A DNA stretch of 64,000 nt from Salegentibacter sediminis (GTDB taxonomy: Bacteria > Bacteroidota > Bacteroidia > Flavobacteriales > Flavobacteriaceae). How positions within the stretch are numbered: the stretch's first letter is position 1; each line of letters begins with the position of its first letter. A program made the position numbers and the translations under genes. The stretch spans positions 744,001 to 808,000 of the forward strand of contig NZ_MSJR01000001.1 of NCBI RefSeq assembly GCF_002078605.1. Direction: 5' to 3'. Below, in pieces: positions 18,591 to 27,067 of the stretch. The notes under the pieces were generated by a model. The model ran no database searches. It was given only the letters and a program-made list of their open reading frames with translations, and was not told where the DNA came from.

Positions 18591-19292
18591 TTAATCATAC
18601 ATCCGGCTAATCCTTTCGAGTCCGTTAGGGTCGCTGATTTTAATTCGGGTACCCTGGGTGCTGATAAGCTTTTCCGATCTGAACTCAGAGAGGAGTCGGT
18701 TAACGGTTTCTTTAACCGTACCTACATAGCCAGCGAGATCTGCCCGGGTCATGGCAACCTGGAAAGGTTCTCTGCTGGTGGTATTGAATTTACTGTCGAG
18801 ACTAAGCAAGGCTTCTGCCAGGCGACCCCGTACCGGTTTGTAAGCCAGGTCTACTATTTTCTCATTGCCTTTCCTAATATTCTGAGCAAGTTGTTGCAAT
18901 AAACTTCTAAAAATTTGGTCATCCTCTTTTAAAACCTTCCAGAAATCTTGTTTTGGAATAAAAAGAAGAGACGAGTCTTCCAGGGTTTTGGCAGAATTTC
19001 CATACCTGCATTGTGAGAACAGGTCTGAGAGACAAAGTAGTTCGCCATTAGTTGCTATTCTTAGGATTTGTTCTTTTCCTGAGCTCCCCAGTTTAACGAT
19101 CTTTATACTTCCGTTTTCTACAAAATAGGCCCCAAGAGGAGTGCTGCCTTCCTGGTAAATCAACTGAGCTTTTTTATAGTACAAATAATCTGCTCGTGCC
19201 CTTAAAGGAGCCGGAATCTCCAGGGCGTGGTTATCGGTGGAATACGAAACAGGTGTCATATAATGGTTTTTTAAAAGATTAGCTGGTAACAT
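18591..19292 (-). CDS. Crp/Fnr-family transcriptional regulator
   Basis: 233-aa regulator with an N-terminal effector domain (about 35-130, YQEGSTPLGAYFVENGSIKIVKLG, GELLCLSDLF). A dimerisation helix and a C-terminal winged HTH (TRADLAGYVGTVKETVNRLLSEF, about 180-205) follow. The N-terminal Cys cluster of oxygen-sensing Fnr is absent. An in-frame ATG at 19259 is an alternative start. A perfect palindrome 37 bases upstream (19329-19344) is a candidate self-regulatory site. The ligand is unknown; redox, nitrosative or carbon signals are typical of the family. Confidence 0.88.
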   Translation of the reverse strand: MLPANLLKNHYMTPVSYSTDNHALEIPAPLRARADYLYYKKAQLIYQEGSTPLGAYFVENGSIKIVKLGSSGKEQILRIATNGELLCLSDLFSQCRYGNSAKTLEDSSLLFIPKQDFWKVLKEDDQIFRSLLQQLAQNIRKGNEKIVDLAYKPVRGRLAEALLSLDSKFNTTSREPFQVAMTRADLAGYVGTVKETVNRLLSEFRSEKLISTQGTRIKISDPNGLERISRMYD

Positions 19293-19328
19293 ATATGATG
19301 AAAATTAAGAATAAAACCCAGCGCTTAC

Positions 19329-19344
19329 AATGACAAATGTCATT
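19329..19344. promoter_or_regulatory. Perfect 16-bp palindrome, candidate Crp/Fnr site
   Basis: AATGACA, a 2-nt centre and TGTCATT form a perfect inverted repeat 37 bases upstream of the Crp/Fnr gene. A weaker dyad, GTGATTTTAGTCAC (19500-19513), lies nearer the divergent lipoprotein gene. Confidence 0.5.
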
Positions 19345-19634
19345 TTTGGGATTTTGAAATTGGAGTGTAATATGTTTTAAGTCAAATATTTAGCTAGATA
19401 TTTCAGGCTAATTTTTGGCGTTCTTTTAAGGAGGTGTTAGAAAAAAACCAGCTCCGAAAGGGAAAGAAGTAAAGGCGTGCCAATTTTATTTTTGAAGCAG
19501 TGATTTTAGTCACCACAATTAGGATATAAAACATTTTTTTGGATAGCAAGCACTACTTCAAAAACCGGTTAATTTATTTAATTTCAGGGTATTGGGTAAA
19601 AATCCAAAACTTCTATTAACCTTAAAATATTAAG
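19345..19634. other. Intergenic region, no gene seen
   Basis: Remainder of the divergent spacer before the glycine-rich lipoprotein gene. Apart from the imperfect dyad at 19500-19513 I see no RNA gene or ORF. Confidence 0.5.
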
Positions 19635-20903
19635 ATGATGAAACTATTTAGCATTTTTTTAAAATCGGCAGCGATTGCCGTACTCATGGTCTTTTTCACC
19701 GGTTGTGAGAAAGATGAGCTAAACGAACAGCTTTATGAAGTCGAAGCGAAAGTAAAAGTTCCTACTGTAGAATCTGTAGGAAATAACCTTTCTTTCCCTG
19801 TTATCTGGGCTGAAAATGTAACCAAATCACTTCGAACTCCTCCTGCAAACCTTGGGGAAGCCGAATATTTACTGGAAGGAACCTGGTGGTATGTTTGGGG
19901 AGACGATCCAATAGATCCTTCTTATCCAATTTACAGTTGTGCTCCCAGTCCCGCTGATTCATTATTATGTGTGGATCAAACCGAACCAGGGGAAGATGTA
20001 TTTAAGGCCTGGGTTCAAAAAGATCCGCTTAACTACTGGGAGGCTTATAATGCTACTGCTCCAAATGAGGTAAATGTAGATTTTATCGACTGGGGTGATA
20101 ATCTGGAGTCTATAGACTGGACAATTCAATCCAGGGTACGTACTGAATTGGTTTTATATGAAAATGTTGTTGACCAGGGAGAAAGTGGTCCCGTTCTTCA
20201 ATATCCAATGAGGCATGTGTCGGGCTGGGGTACCGATGAAGTACACGGCCTTCAAACAAACCTAGATGGATCCATTTACGATCCTACCCTTGAAGACCCA
20301 TTATCAACTTTTGGAATGCAGGCTACCGTTTATTCTACACACACCAGGATGACTATTCAGAAACTTAATGTAGATCGTGGAGACGAGAGATTAAATCAAT
20401 TGAGCTGGGATGAAGAAACTGCTCAATGGGTAGATAACGGCGGTGGAGAGTTCCTTCTTATCAACGAGCCATTATTTAGTAATGCTTTATATGAAGCCGC
20501 TGATGGCCCGGGCTATTTCAATGCTGAGGTTAACGTTAAGGGTAAAATCATGTACGGATACACCTGGGATATGAAGAAGATGAATGAAGGAACCGGATCT
20601 TATAGGATCACTTATAGCTTTGATACAGATGCCCCTGGTTCTTTAGGTTTAAATACCTTTTTCACTGAAAATACAGAAATAATTGTTCCTTTAGAAGAAG
20701 AGGAAGAAATAAGTGTGGCAGCAGAGGAAGCTGATAGAGGGGGAGTTGGAATGTTGGATGTTGGTAATAACCTTACCTATATGGACATTGAAATAATTGG
20801 AAGAACTACCGGTGGCGGTGGCGGAAACAGCGGCGGCGGAAACGGCGGTGGCGGCAACAATAGTGGCGGTGGCGGCAATGGCAATGGCGGCGGTCGTAAT
20901 TAA
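19635..20903 (+). CDS. Hypothetical lipoprotein with a Gly/Asn-rich tail
   Basis: 422-aa exported lipoprotein with a signal ending FFTGCEK (Cys about residue 24). The body is acidic and tryptophan-rich (GTWWYVWGDDPIDPSYP, WDEETAQWVDNGGGEF) with no recognised domain. The last 30 residues are almost only Gly, Asn and Ser, ending GGGRN. Repeated GTYSI-like ends suggest a beta-rich fold. Monocistronic with its own terminator. Homologues probably occur in Flavobacteriaceae; function unknown. Confidence 0.65.
   Translation: MMKLFSIFLKSAAIAVLMVFFTGCEKDELNEQLYEVEAKVKVPTVESVGNNLSFPVIWAENVTKSLRTPPANLGEAEYLLEGTWWYVWGDDPIDPSYPIYSCAPSPADSLLCVDQTEPGEDVFKAWVQKDPLNYWEAYNATAPNEVNVDFIDWGDNLESIDWTIQSRVRTELVLYENVVDQGESGPVLQYPMRHVSGWGTDEVHGLQTNLDGSIYDPTLEDPLSTFGMQATVYSTHTRMTIQKLNVDRGDERLNQLSWDEETAQWVDNGGGEFLLINEPLFSNALYEAADGPGYFNAEVNVKGKIMYGYTWDMKKMNEGTGSYRITYSFDTDAPGSLGLNTFFTENTEIIVPLEEEEEISVAAEEADRGGVGMLDVGNNLTYMDIEIIGRTTGGGGGNSGGGNGGGGNNSGGGGNGNGGGRN
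20811..20898 (+). repeat. GGC/GGT-rich codon repeat encoding a Gly/Asn/Ser tail
   Basis: Near-tandem GGCGGTGGCGG units encode the C-terminal poly-Gly/Asn/Ser stretch. The GC content is far above that of the surrounding DNA, and the repeat is a likely site of length variation. Confidence 0.8.
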
Positions 20904-20929
20904 TTCATACTAAATACCATTCTAATAGC

Positions 20930-20965
20930 AAAAGCCGGTCTACAAATGCAGACCGGCTTTTTAAT
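20930..20965. terminator. Terminator between convergent genes
   Basis: AAAAGCCGGTCT pairs with AGACCGGCTTTT around an 8-nt loop, with a T-run. It can serve both the lipoprotein and the S9 peptidase gene. Confidence 0.88.
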
Positions 20966-20983
20966 GCTTCATAAATCATTTTC

Positions 20984-22969
20984 TTATTTCCTTTGAAGTT
21001 CCAGATTTGTTTCGGGGATTTCGAGGGCTCCCTCCTTGAGGTAGGTATCAAACCAACGCATCATTCTAAGCATAAAATCATACCTGGCGGTGGCTTTTCT
21101 GTTTCCATGGCCTTCCCCGGGATAAAGCACTAACCTTACCGGAGTGTCTGTTCTGGTTTTAAGATGACGGTACAATTCAAAAGATTGCCCGGGGTTTACA
21201 CGGGTATCTTCTTTTCCGTGGAGAATAAGAAGCGGGGTTTTGCCTTGCCCGGCATAAAAGATGGGACTGCGCTCCAGGTAGAACTGATAATCGTCCCAAA
21301 TACGCTTGCGACTGTGTACCAGGAACATTTCCTCTGGGATATCGCTGGTTCCCCATTTTGAGATGTTGTTGCTTATTCCTACAGACATCACTCCGGCAGC
21401 AAAGCGCTCGGTGTGTCGGGTGGCCATCCAGGCCGTGGCATAACCTCCGTAAGATCCTCCGGTAACGCCCACTTTATCTTTATCAATATTATAATTTTCA
21501 ATAAGGTGATCTACCCCGTCAATAATATCATCAAATTCCTTTCCTGCTGGATCTCCCTGGCTGGATTTAGCGAATTTAATGCCTCTACCTGTGCTTCCCC
21601 TGTAATTAGGATAGAATACCGCGTAAGCATTTGCGGCACCAACCTGCCCGGGCATACTGTATGCGGTGAGCCAGCCATTGTCGTAATGCGCCTCGGGACC
21701 GCCGTGAACAACTGTTATCAATGGGGTTTTGCCTGAGGTCTCTAAAGGATGTATCAAAATACCCTGTAGCTCCAGGCCATCTTCAGCTTTGTAAGTAATC
21801 ACTTCCTGTTTACCCAGCTTTCTGTCTTTCAACCAGGGATTAGAATCGGTAATCCTGATAAGCGCATCATTTTTAGTATTCAGCATAAAAAGCTCTCCGG
21901 GATGTTCTGCAGAATTCCCCGTGAAAGCTATAGTATTGGTTTTAGCTGCAGAAAAACCGCTAATATTCAGGTTTTGGTCTGTAAAAATTTTATTCATTTT
22001 ATCATTGATGTCCAGGCTGTACAGGCTGCTGTAAACTCCTTCACTGGCAAGAACCCTGAGGCTTTTGTTATCTTTCCATTCAAGCTGGTGAAACTGACCT
22101 TCAAAGTCTTTCTGAAGGATTTTCGGGCTGCCCCCGGAGGTTTCAGCGATGAAGATGCGGCCTTCAATAGGATCGTGTTGATCTTCTCCGGCGAGAAAAG
22201 CTATCCGTTTGCCATCGGGGCTCCAATTTAAAGCTCCCATTTTGCCTGTATGATCAACTTTCGCAGTGACCTTTGAAGTATTAGCATCTACAAAATAGAT
22301 CTTTTGGCTGGTGTAATAATCATCTACCAGAGAAGAAGGAGCAGCACTTACGGCAAGACTGGTTGAGTTTGGACTCCATTGCACCGAGGTGATGTGGCCT
22401 TCCACTTCCAGTTTCTTCGGGCTTGCATCATCAAGATCTACAATATATGCCGATGCTTGCTGAAGATCGGTTTCGTAGATCTCGGGTTGATAGGGAAGGG
22501 GATTATCCACTTCATTTTTTACAGCTGAAACAAAGGCAAGTTTGGTTCCGTTGGCCTGCCAGTCGTAAGAAGAAATATTACCTTCAAACTCGTAGAGTTT
22601 TTGGGCCTCTCCACCGTTTAGGCTAATTTCGTATAAAGCCGTAGTCTTATCGTCTTCCTTTTTGGTGGTAAAGCTGATACTGTTGTGTTCAGGCCTCAGT
22701 TTAACATTGGAGGCACTATATCCGGTTACAAATGGAGTAGCTGTTTTGTTACTCGTATTGTACACATAGAGATGGGTGCTTGCCGGTTCATTTTCCTTGG
22801 TGGGATCGGCTGGTACCAGGAGCTGGTAAACAATATTTTCTCCGTCTTCAGAAATAATGGCCTGGGAGACTTGTTGTATTTCGGCTACATCCTCCGGACT
22901 AAGGCCGGGTTGCTGGGCAAACAGCCCGTGGAGGACAAAAAATAAAAGAAGCGTGATTGATCTTTTCAT
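20984..22969 (-). CDS. S9 family (prolyl oligopeptidase-like) peptidase, exported
   Basis: 661-aa exported serine peptidase with a signal peptide (1-18, ending LFAQQ). An N-terminal beta-propeller (about 35-370) has repeated blades such as WSPNSTSLAVS and WSPDGKRIAFL. A C-terminal alpha/beta-hydrolase domain carries Ser506 in GGSYGGY, Asp588 in HGKEDTR and His621 in GEGHGNRK. The order and size fit acylaminoacyl-peptidase/DPP-like S9C enzymes, which trim small peptides in the periplasm. Monocistronic. Confidence 0.9.
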   Translation of the reverse strand: MKRSITLLLFFVLHGLFAQQPGLSPEDVAEIQQVSQAIISEDGENIVYQLLVPADPTKENEPASTHLYVYNTSNKTATPFVTGYSASNVKLRPEHNSISFTTKKEDDKTTALYEISLNGGEAQKLYEFEGNISSYDWQANGTKLAFVSAVKNEVDNPLPYQPEIYETDLQQASAYIVDLDDASPKKLEVEGHITSVQWSPNSTSLAVSAAPSSLVDDYYTSQKIYFVDANTSKVTAKVDHTGKMGALNWSPDGKRIAFLAGEDQHDPIEGRIFIAETSGGSPKILQKDFEGQFHQLEWKDNKSLRVLASEGVYSSLYSLDINDKMNKIFTDQNLNISGFSAAKTNTIAFTGNSAEHPGELFMLNTKNDALIRITDSNPWLKDRKLGKQEVITYKAEDGLELQGILIHPLETSGKTPLITVVHGGPEAHYDNGWLTAYSMPGQVGAANAYAVFYPNYRGSTGRGIKFAKSSQGDPAGKEFDDIIDGVDHLIENYNIDKDKVGVTGGSYGGYATAWMATRHTERFAAGVMSVGISNNISKWGTSDIPEEMFLVHSRKRIWDDYQFYLERSPIFYAGQGKTPLLILHGKEDTRVNPGQSFELYRHLKTRTDTPVRLVLYPGEGHGNRKATARYDFMLRMMRWFDTYLKEGALEIPETNLELQRK

Positions 22970-23035
22970 GTGGTTTTTACTTTAATTATTTGTTTCTTAA
23001 AGATACCGTAAAATGGAAATTCTTACAAGTATACT

Positions 23036-23479
23036 TTAATTGTTTAGCAGGTTACGGGCATTCTCAATACTGGAATTAACGGCCTCCTTCATTTCATTTA
23101 CCTTCTCAATTTCCTCCTGAAGGCCCTGGTTTTTCTTTAGGATTTCTTCTTCAGAAAGATCTTCCAGAGGAGGCTGGTTTTTAACATAATTATCAGAAAA
23201 ATCGTGCATCCAATCCATCATAAAATCGTGAGCATTTTCCAGGTCTTTTCTGGCTTCCTTATAGGTTTGGAAATCACGTGAAGAAGAATCTGTTTTTTCT
23301 TTCAGTTTCATGGAAAGAGCATTTAACTCACCCATTTTAGGCATTACTTCATCGTGAATACGTAGAACTTCATCATAATTTTGTTCATACTCTTTCCTGG
23401 CATCAGATTCGTTATTACAGGCCAAGAAACCTATACTTAAAAATATAAGCAGGAACCATTGTGTTTTTAATAGTTTCAT
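23036..23479 (-). CDS. Hypothetical coiled-coil lipoprotein
   Basis: 147-aa lipoprotein with a signal ending GFLACN (Cys about residue 21). The mature part is highly charged and helical (e.g. EEILKKNQGLQEEIEKVNEM) and probably forms a coiled coil. Similar short proteins in flavobacteria are sometimes given the misleading name 'viral A-type inclusion protein'. No function can be assigned. Monocistronic. Confidence 0.7.
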   Translation of the reverse strand: MKLLKTQWFLLIFLSIGFLACNNESDARKEYEQNYDEVLRIHDEVMPKMGELNALSMKLKEKTDSSSRDFQTYKEARKDLENAHDFMMDWMHDFSDNYVKNQPPLEDLSEEEILKKNQGLQEEIEKVNEMKEAVNSSIENARNLLNN

Positions 23480-23783
23480 AAGTACTTTATTAGTTTTTTA
23501 ATTTAAATTATTTATTAGTCTAATATACTATTTGATTTCCCTTCGGGGATGCTGTAAGCTCAAAAAAAAAACTATTTATGAAGGCTTTGAACACCTGTTT
23601 GAGTGCAGCCGGGATGATATTTTGGAAATTTTTTATCTGACCAAAGCTGTCAGGAATGCGATTAAGATATGTAAAAGGCAATAAAATTATGGAGGAATGG
23701 TAGGGAATAAGAGGCTTTATTTTTATGTTTAAGAATTATTACTTTATTTTTTTTTAGGAATTAAATAGCAAGAAAGCAGAAGT
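23480..23783. other. Intergenic region, nothing recognised
   Basis: Divergent AT-rich spacer of about 300 bp between the coiled-coil lipoprotein and the MgtC-like gene. No ORF, terminator or clear repeat is seen; promoters for both genes are presumably inside. Confidence 0.5.
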
Positions 23784-24230
23784 ATGAGCAAAGAAGAGTA
23801 TCTTATAAGAATAGCGGTAGGATTAATTGCGGGCTTATTAATTGGGATTGAACGAGAAGCCCAAAGTAAAAGTGCAGGTATAAAAACCAATGCCCTCGTG
23901 GCCTTAGGTGCAGCTGTATTTATTATTCTTTCGCTACAATATCGAGGTGAAGAGTTTGTAGATATTACCCGGGTTCTTGGACAGGTAGTAATTGGAGTTG
24001 GTTTTATTGGGGGTGGGGTAATACTTCAACATAAGGGGAGCATACTTGGCTTAACCACTGCTGCTACTGTTTGGTGCAGTGCAGCAGCAGGTTGTATGGC
24101 CGGAATGGGTATGTTCTTTGAACTCCTGTTTCTGGTTTTATTCGTCCTTTTAATAAATATATTTTTGGAGCCACTTGATAAATTTATCAGGGGAAAGTTT
24201 AAAGAAAACAGGAAGAGAACGCCTGATTAA
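23784..24230 (+). CDS. MgtC/SapB family membrane protein
   Basis: 148-aa inner-membrane protein with about four helices. The family signatures are visible: IAVGLIAGLLIGIEREAQSK, AGIKTNALVALGAA, QVVIGVGFIGGGVIL and GLTTAATVWCSAAAGCMAG. These include the conserved Arg/Glu of the first loop and the GxGFIGGG motif. MgtC proteins affect magnesium homeostasis or membrane potential; the C-terminal ACT-like domain of longer members is absent. Monocistronic. Confidence 0.9.
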   Translation: MSKEEYLIRIAVGLIAGLLIGIEREAQSKSAGIKTNALVALGAAVFIILSLQYRGEEFVDITRVLGQVVIGVGFIGGGVILQHKGSILGLTTAATVWCSAAAGCMAGMGMFFELLFLVLFVLLINIFLEPLDKFIRGKFKENRKRTPD

Positions 24231-24434
24231 AAGTCAATACCTATTATTGAAGAATCTTAAGCATTTTAAGCTTTCAGAAATTAGAAGTAACACCCACCTT
24301 AGTTTTCTTATACCATTCTAAAAAATAGCATTTTCCAACTAAAAAAACCTAATCCAACGGAAAGTAATAAGAGTGGATACTATTTATCCTAGATCGATAT
24401 TAATAAAAGCGAATTAAAAATACTAAAAACTCCA

Positions 24435-24470
24435 AAAAAACCCCGTAAATCCTGAGATTTCGGGGTTTTT
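24435..24470 (-). terminator. Terminator downstream of a tRNA-like scar
   Basis: ACCCCG and CGGGGT arms enclose an inner AAATC/GATTT stem with a CTGA loop, with A- and T-runs on both ends. On the minus strand it follows the tRNA-3'-end-like scar at 24494-24513, as a tRNA terminator would. It could also end the MgtC-like transcript. Confidence 0.8.
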
Positions 24471-24493
24471 ATTGTTGACTGGTAGCCAAAAAG

Positions 24494-24513
24494 TGGAGTC
24501 GGAGGGAACGACC
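24494..24513 (-). other. tRNA 3'-end-like fragment, candidate attachment-site scar
   Basis: Read on the minus strand, these 20 bases end CCCTCCGACTCCA, like an acceptor stem with an encoded CCA. They are followed 23 bases later by a strong terminator. The rest of a tRNA (T-loop, anticodon and D arms) is missing. This is the pattern left at the far end of an element that integrated into a tRNA gene. The T-loop consensus is not preserved, so the identification is tentative. Confidence 0.35.
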
Positions 24514-24698
24514 ATTTTTTGAAGCTTATAGTATTTACAAGCCTTTCCAGAGGGTAAAAAAAATTGGTCACCGGATTGGTCTCGCTTTAACAAATTTTAA
24601 CGTTTATGCGCTCAACTCAGATTATTTTCAACTTTAGTCTTAGGGACGAATGGAGCTGCATTATAAATTTTAGAATTATTAAGTAGATAATTCTTCAG

Positions 24699-25460
24699 TT
24701 AATCAGCAATTATAACCTCCACATTATTTTTTTCCAACATTTCTATATCTGCTTTCTCGATCCCTTCATCAGTAATTACTTTATTGATATGTTCGAAATT
24801 TTGTATAAAAGCAAGCCCTGTTTTTTTAAATTTAGTAGAATCTGCGACTACAATCACTTCTTCAGCAATATCAATCATTATTTGATTAAGGTAAGCTTCT
24901 TCCATATGGTGGGTAAAAAAACCAATGTTACTTCTTATTCCATCTACACCTAAAAATAATTTATTGCAAAATAATTGTTTAAGATTTCGCTCCGCCATTG
25001 GGCCAACCAATGACATAGAAAATTCCTGTAAATAACCCCCGGGCATATATACTTTGAGATTGTCAAATTGAGCCAAATTGTTTACAATATCCAGGGCGTT
25101 GGATATAACGGTTATCTCCTTAAAATTTCCCAAATTACTGGAGATCTCAAAAGTAGTGGTTCCTGAATCTAATATAATAGAATCATTTTCCTGAATAAGA
25201 CTAACAGCTTTTTTCCCGATTAGTTTTTTTAGATCTTTGTTTATAGTTTTCTTTTCGGACACGGCAAGAGCTAAATTACTGGTTTTAAACGCACCACCGT
25301 GTGCCCTAACTAAAAGTTTACTTTGTTCTAATTTATCCAGATCGTTTCTTATCGTAACCTCACTCACTTTTAGTTGATTACTTAGATCGGTAACATTTAC
25401 CTTATTGAATTCATCCAAAATTTCAAGTATTTTGGACCTTCGTGCCGCGGCTTTTCTCAT
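24699..25460 (-). CDS. DeoR-family transcriptional regulator (AgaR-like)
   Basis: 253-aa repressor-type protein. The N-terminal DeoR HTH (about 6-55: ILEILDEFNKVNVTDLSNQL, SEVTIRNDLDKLE, VRAHGGA) is followed by a DeoR C-terminal sensor domain. Its motifs include DSGTTTFEISSNL, VISNALDIVN, GGYLQEFSMSLVGP and VVADSTKFKKTGLAFI, which normally bind a phosphorylated sugar. It sits next to an agaS/kinase/aldolase operon, so a GalN-6-P, GalNAc-6-P or tagatose-phosphate effector is a reasonable inference. Repeated TTTCATTYRAAA motifs across the locus are candidate operators. Confidence 0.9.
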   Translation of the reverse strand: MRKAAARRSKILEILDEFNKVNVTDLSNQLKVSEVTIRNDLDKLEQSKLLVRAHGGAFKTSNLALAVSEKKTINKDLKKLIGKKAVSLIQENDSIILDSGTTTFEISSNLGNFKEITVISNALDIVNNLAQFDNLKVYMPGGYLQEFSMSLVGPMAERNLKQLFCNKLFLGVDGIRSNIGFFTHHMEEAYLNQIMIDIAEEVIVVADSTKFKKTGLAFIQNFEHINKVITDEGIEKADIEMLEKNNVEVIIAD

Positions 25461-25531
25461 ATGTTTGTATTATTCAAGGATTTACCCGTTTCAATTTTAA
25501 ATCGGATATATCTATTATAATAAAGTGAAAA

Positions 25532-25571
25532 TAAAAAATTCCTGTCATTTTTCATCAAAAAACAGGAATTT
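25532..25571 (-). terminator. Terminator after the GH109/agaS operon
   Basis: AAATTCCTGT and ACAGGAATTT form a perfect 10-bp stem around a 16-nt loop, with a T-run on the minus strand. It lies between the GH109 stop and the regulator start, so the regulator probably has its own promoter. Confidence 0.75.
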
Positions 25572-25583
25572 AAAAAAATATTG

Positions 25584-25601
25584 GTTTCATTCGAAAGAAA
25601 C
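25584..25601. promoter_or_regulatory. Palindromic motif, candidate operator of the DeoR regulator
   Basis: GTTTCATTCGAAAGAAAC is an inverted repeat with one mismatched pair. The core TTTCATTCGAAA (25585-25596) recurs exactly, on the opposite strand, at 48775-48786. It recurs as TTTCATTTAAAA at 32018 and 32048. Confidence 0.5.
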
Positions 25602-25621
25602 TAGGCTAAAACACAAAAAAT

Positions 25622-27031
25622 TTAACTTTTTAGAAGTACCTCAGTAGTACCTCCCCCTTGCAAGCTAATATCTACAGGTTTATTGCCTTTCCAGCCACCT
25701 CTTGTAAAATCGGGTACATCTACAGATTGAGCCCTGTTATTTACAGAATCTACAGAAAGAGGAGTAATAGAACTCCATAATGCTGCATCATAAACATCCT
25801 GATCCAACGGTAATCCATTTCTTAGGCAATCTATCAACCTCCAATCCATTATGAAGTCCATACCGCCATGTCCTCCAACTTTTCTAGCCATTTCTCCTAC
25901 CTTTTTAACAATTTCAGGGGTGTATCTGGCTTCTAGTTCTTTGAATTCTTCTTCATTTAACCAGGTATGCCCTTTAGCTACTCTTTCCGGAGTAGGCCAT
26001 TTCCTAGCAAAAGCTTCAGTACCACTAACTAAATGGATCCTTGAATAAGGTCTGGGAGACGATACGTCGTGTTGTACCATTATACTTTTCCCATTCATAG
26101 TTTTTATCATTGTAGTATTCATATTACCCCGATAATCTTTACCGGTGAACTGTTCATAAAAACTATCATCAGCAGCTAACTCCCTGGCTTTTGCCGCCAT
26201 ATGGAAATCATTGCTAGAAAGAGAGGTTAAATAATCCATCTGGTCCCCACGATTTATATTCATGATCTGGCAAATAGGCCCTAAGCCATGAGTCGGATAA
26301 AGATTTCCGTTTCGTTCATAATTCTCGCGTAAACGCCACATATCTTCATAGCCATTTTTATCGAAATTCAAATCTATTAAGTCATGAATATATGCACCTT
26401 CTCCATGGATGATTTCACCAAAATAGCCCTGCCTTGCCATATTCAGAGTTAATAACTCAAAGAAATCATAGCAACAATTTTCAAGCATCATACAATGTTT
26501 TCTGGTCCTTTCAGAAGTTTCTACGAGTTCCCAGCACTCATCGATGGTTTTTGCAGCAGGAACTTCTACAGCAGCGTGTTTACCGGCATTCATGGCATAA
26601 ACAGCCATGGGAGTATGCCATTCCCAGGGAGTAGCAATGTAAATTAAATCTAGGTCCTCGCGATCCACCATTTCCTTCCAGGCATAGTCGCTTCCTGAAT
26701 ATAAATCGGGATCATGAGAAGTATTTTCTAATAATGCTTTTGTTTTCTCTACTGATTCAGGTCTTAAATCACATAATGCTTTAATTTCAACACCTTCAAT
26801 CTGGCTCATTCGGTTTACCGCTTGGGGCCCACGCATACCTAGGCCAATAAACCCAATTCTTACAGTTTCTAATTTGGGTGCTGCATAACCGCTCATATTA
26901 AAACGTTGCGGTCCAGCAGGTCCACCAGTTAAAACCCGCTGTGAAGTATCACAGCTCAATAGGCTTCCACTTATCAGGCCCAGTCCGCCTAAACTGGTTA
27001 CTCTTAAAAAATCTCTTCTATTATTTTTCAT
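25622..27031 (-). CDS. GH109 alpha-N-acetylgalactosaminidase (Gfo/Idh/MocA fold)
   Basis: 469-aa NAD-dependent glycosidase candidate. The N-terminus combines a twin-arginine signal (NNRRDFLR) and a lipobox-like LLSC (Cys about residue 27), so it is probably a Tat-exported lipoprotein. The Rossmann domain (about 55-190) has IGFIGLGMRG and IYIATPWEWHTPMAVYAM. The GH109 hallmarks YPTHGLGPICQ (Tyr245, His248) and KVGGHGGMDFIMDWRL separate it from sugar dehydrogenases. Characterised GH109 enzymes remove terminal alpha-GalNAc by an oxidation/reduction mechanism. Last gene of the agaS operon. Confidence 0.9.
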   Translation of the reverse strand: MKNNRRDFLRVTSLGGLGLISGSLLSCDTSQRVLTGGPAGPQRFNMSGYAAPKLETVRIGFIGLGMRGPQAVNRMSQIEGVEIKALCDLRPESVEKTKALLENTSHDPDLYSGSDYAWKEMVDREDLDLIYIATPWEWHTPMAVYAMNAGKHAAVEVPAAKTIDECWELVETSERTRKHCMMLENCCYDFFELLTLNMARQGYFGEIIHGEGAYIHDLIDLNFDKNGYEDMWRLRENYERNGNLYPTHGLGPICQIMNINRGDQMDYLTSLSSNDFHMAAKARELAADDSFYEQFTGKDYRGNMNTTMIKTMNGKSIMVQHDVSSPRPYSRIHLVSGTEAFARKWPTPERVAKGHTWLNEEEFKELEARYTPEIVKKVGEMARKVGGHGGMDFIMDWRLIDCLRNGLPLDQDVYDAALWSSITPLSVDSVNNRAQSVDVPDFTRGGWKGNKPVDISLQGGGTTEVLLKS

Positions 27032-27067
27032 GATATAAGTTTTAGTAGCAAAATGCTGTATGTGGAT

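Noticed and set aside
24389-24571. A 60-codon reading frame on the minus strand
   Set aside because: It runs through the terminator hairpin and the tRNA-like scar; the protein has no supporting features, so it is an artefact of non-coding DNA.
25622-27031. Simple sugar dehydrogenase (Gfo/Idh/MocA)
   Set aside because: The Tat/lipobox export signal and the YPTHGLGPICQ and GGHGGMDF motifs point to the GH109 glycosidase group.
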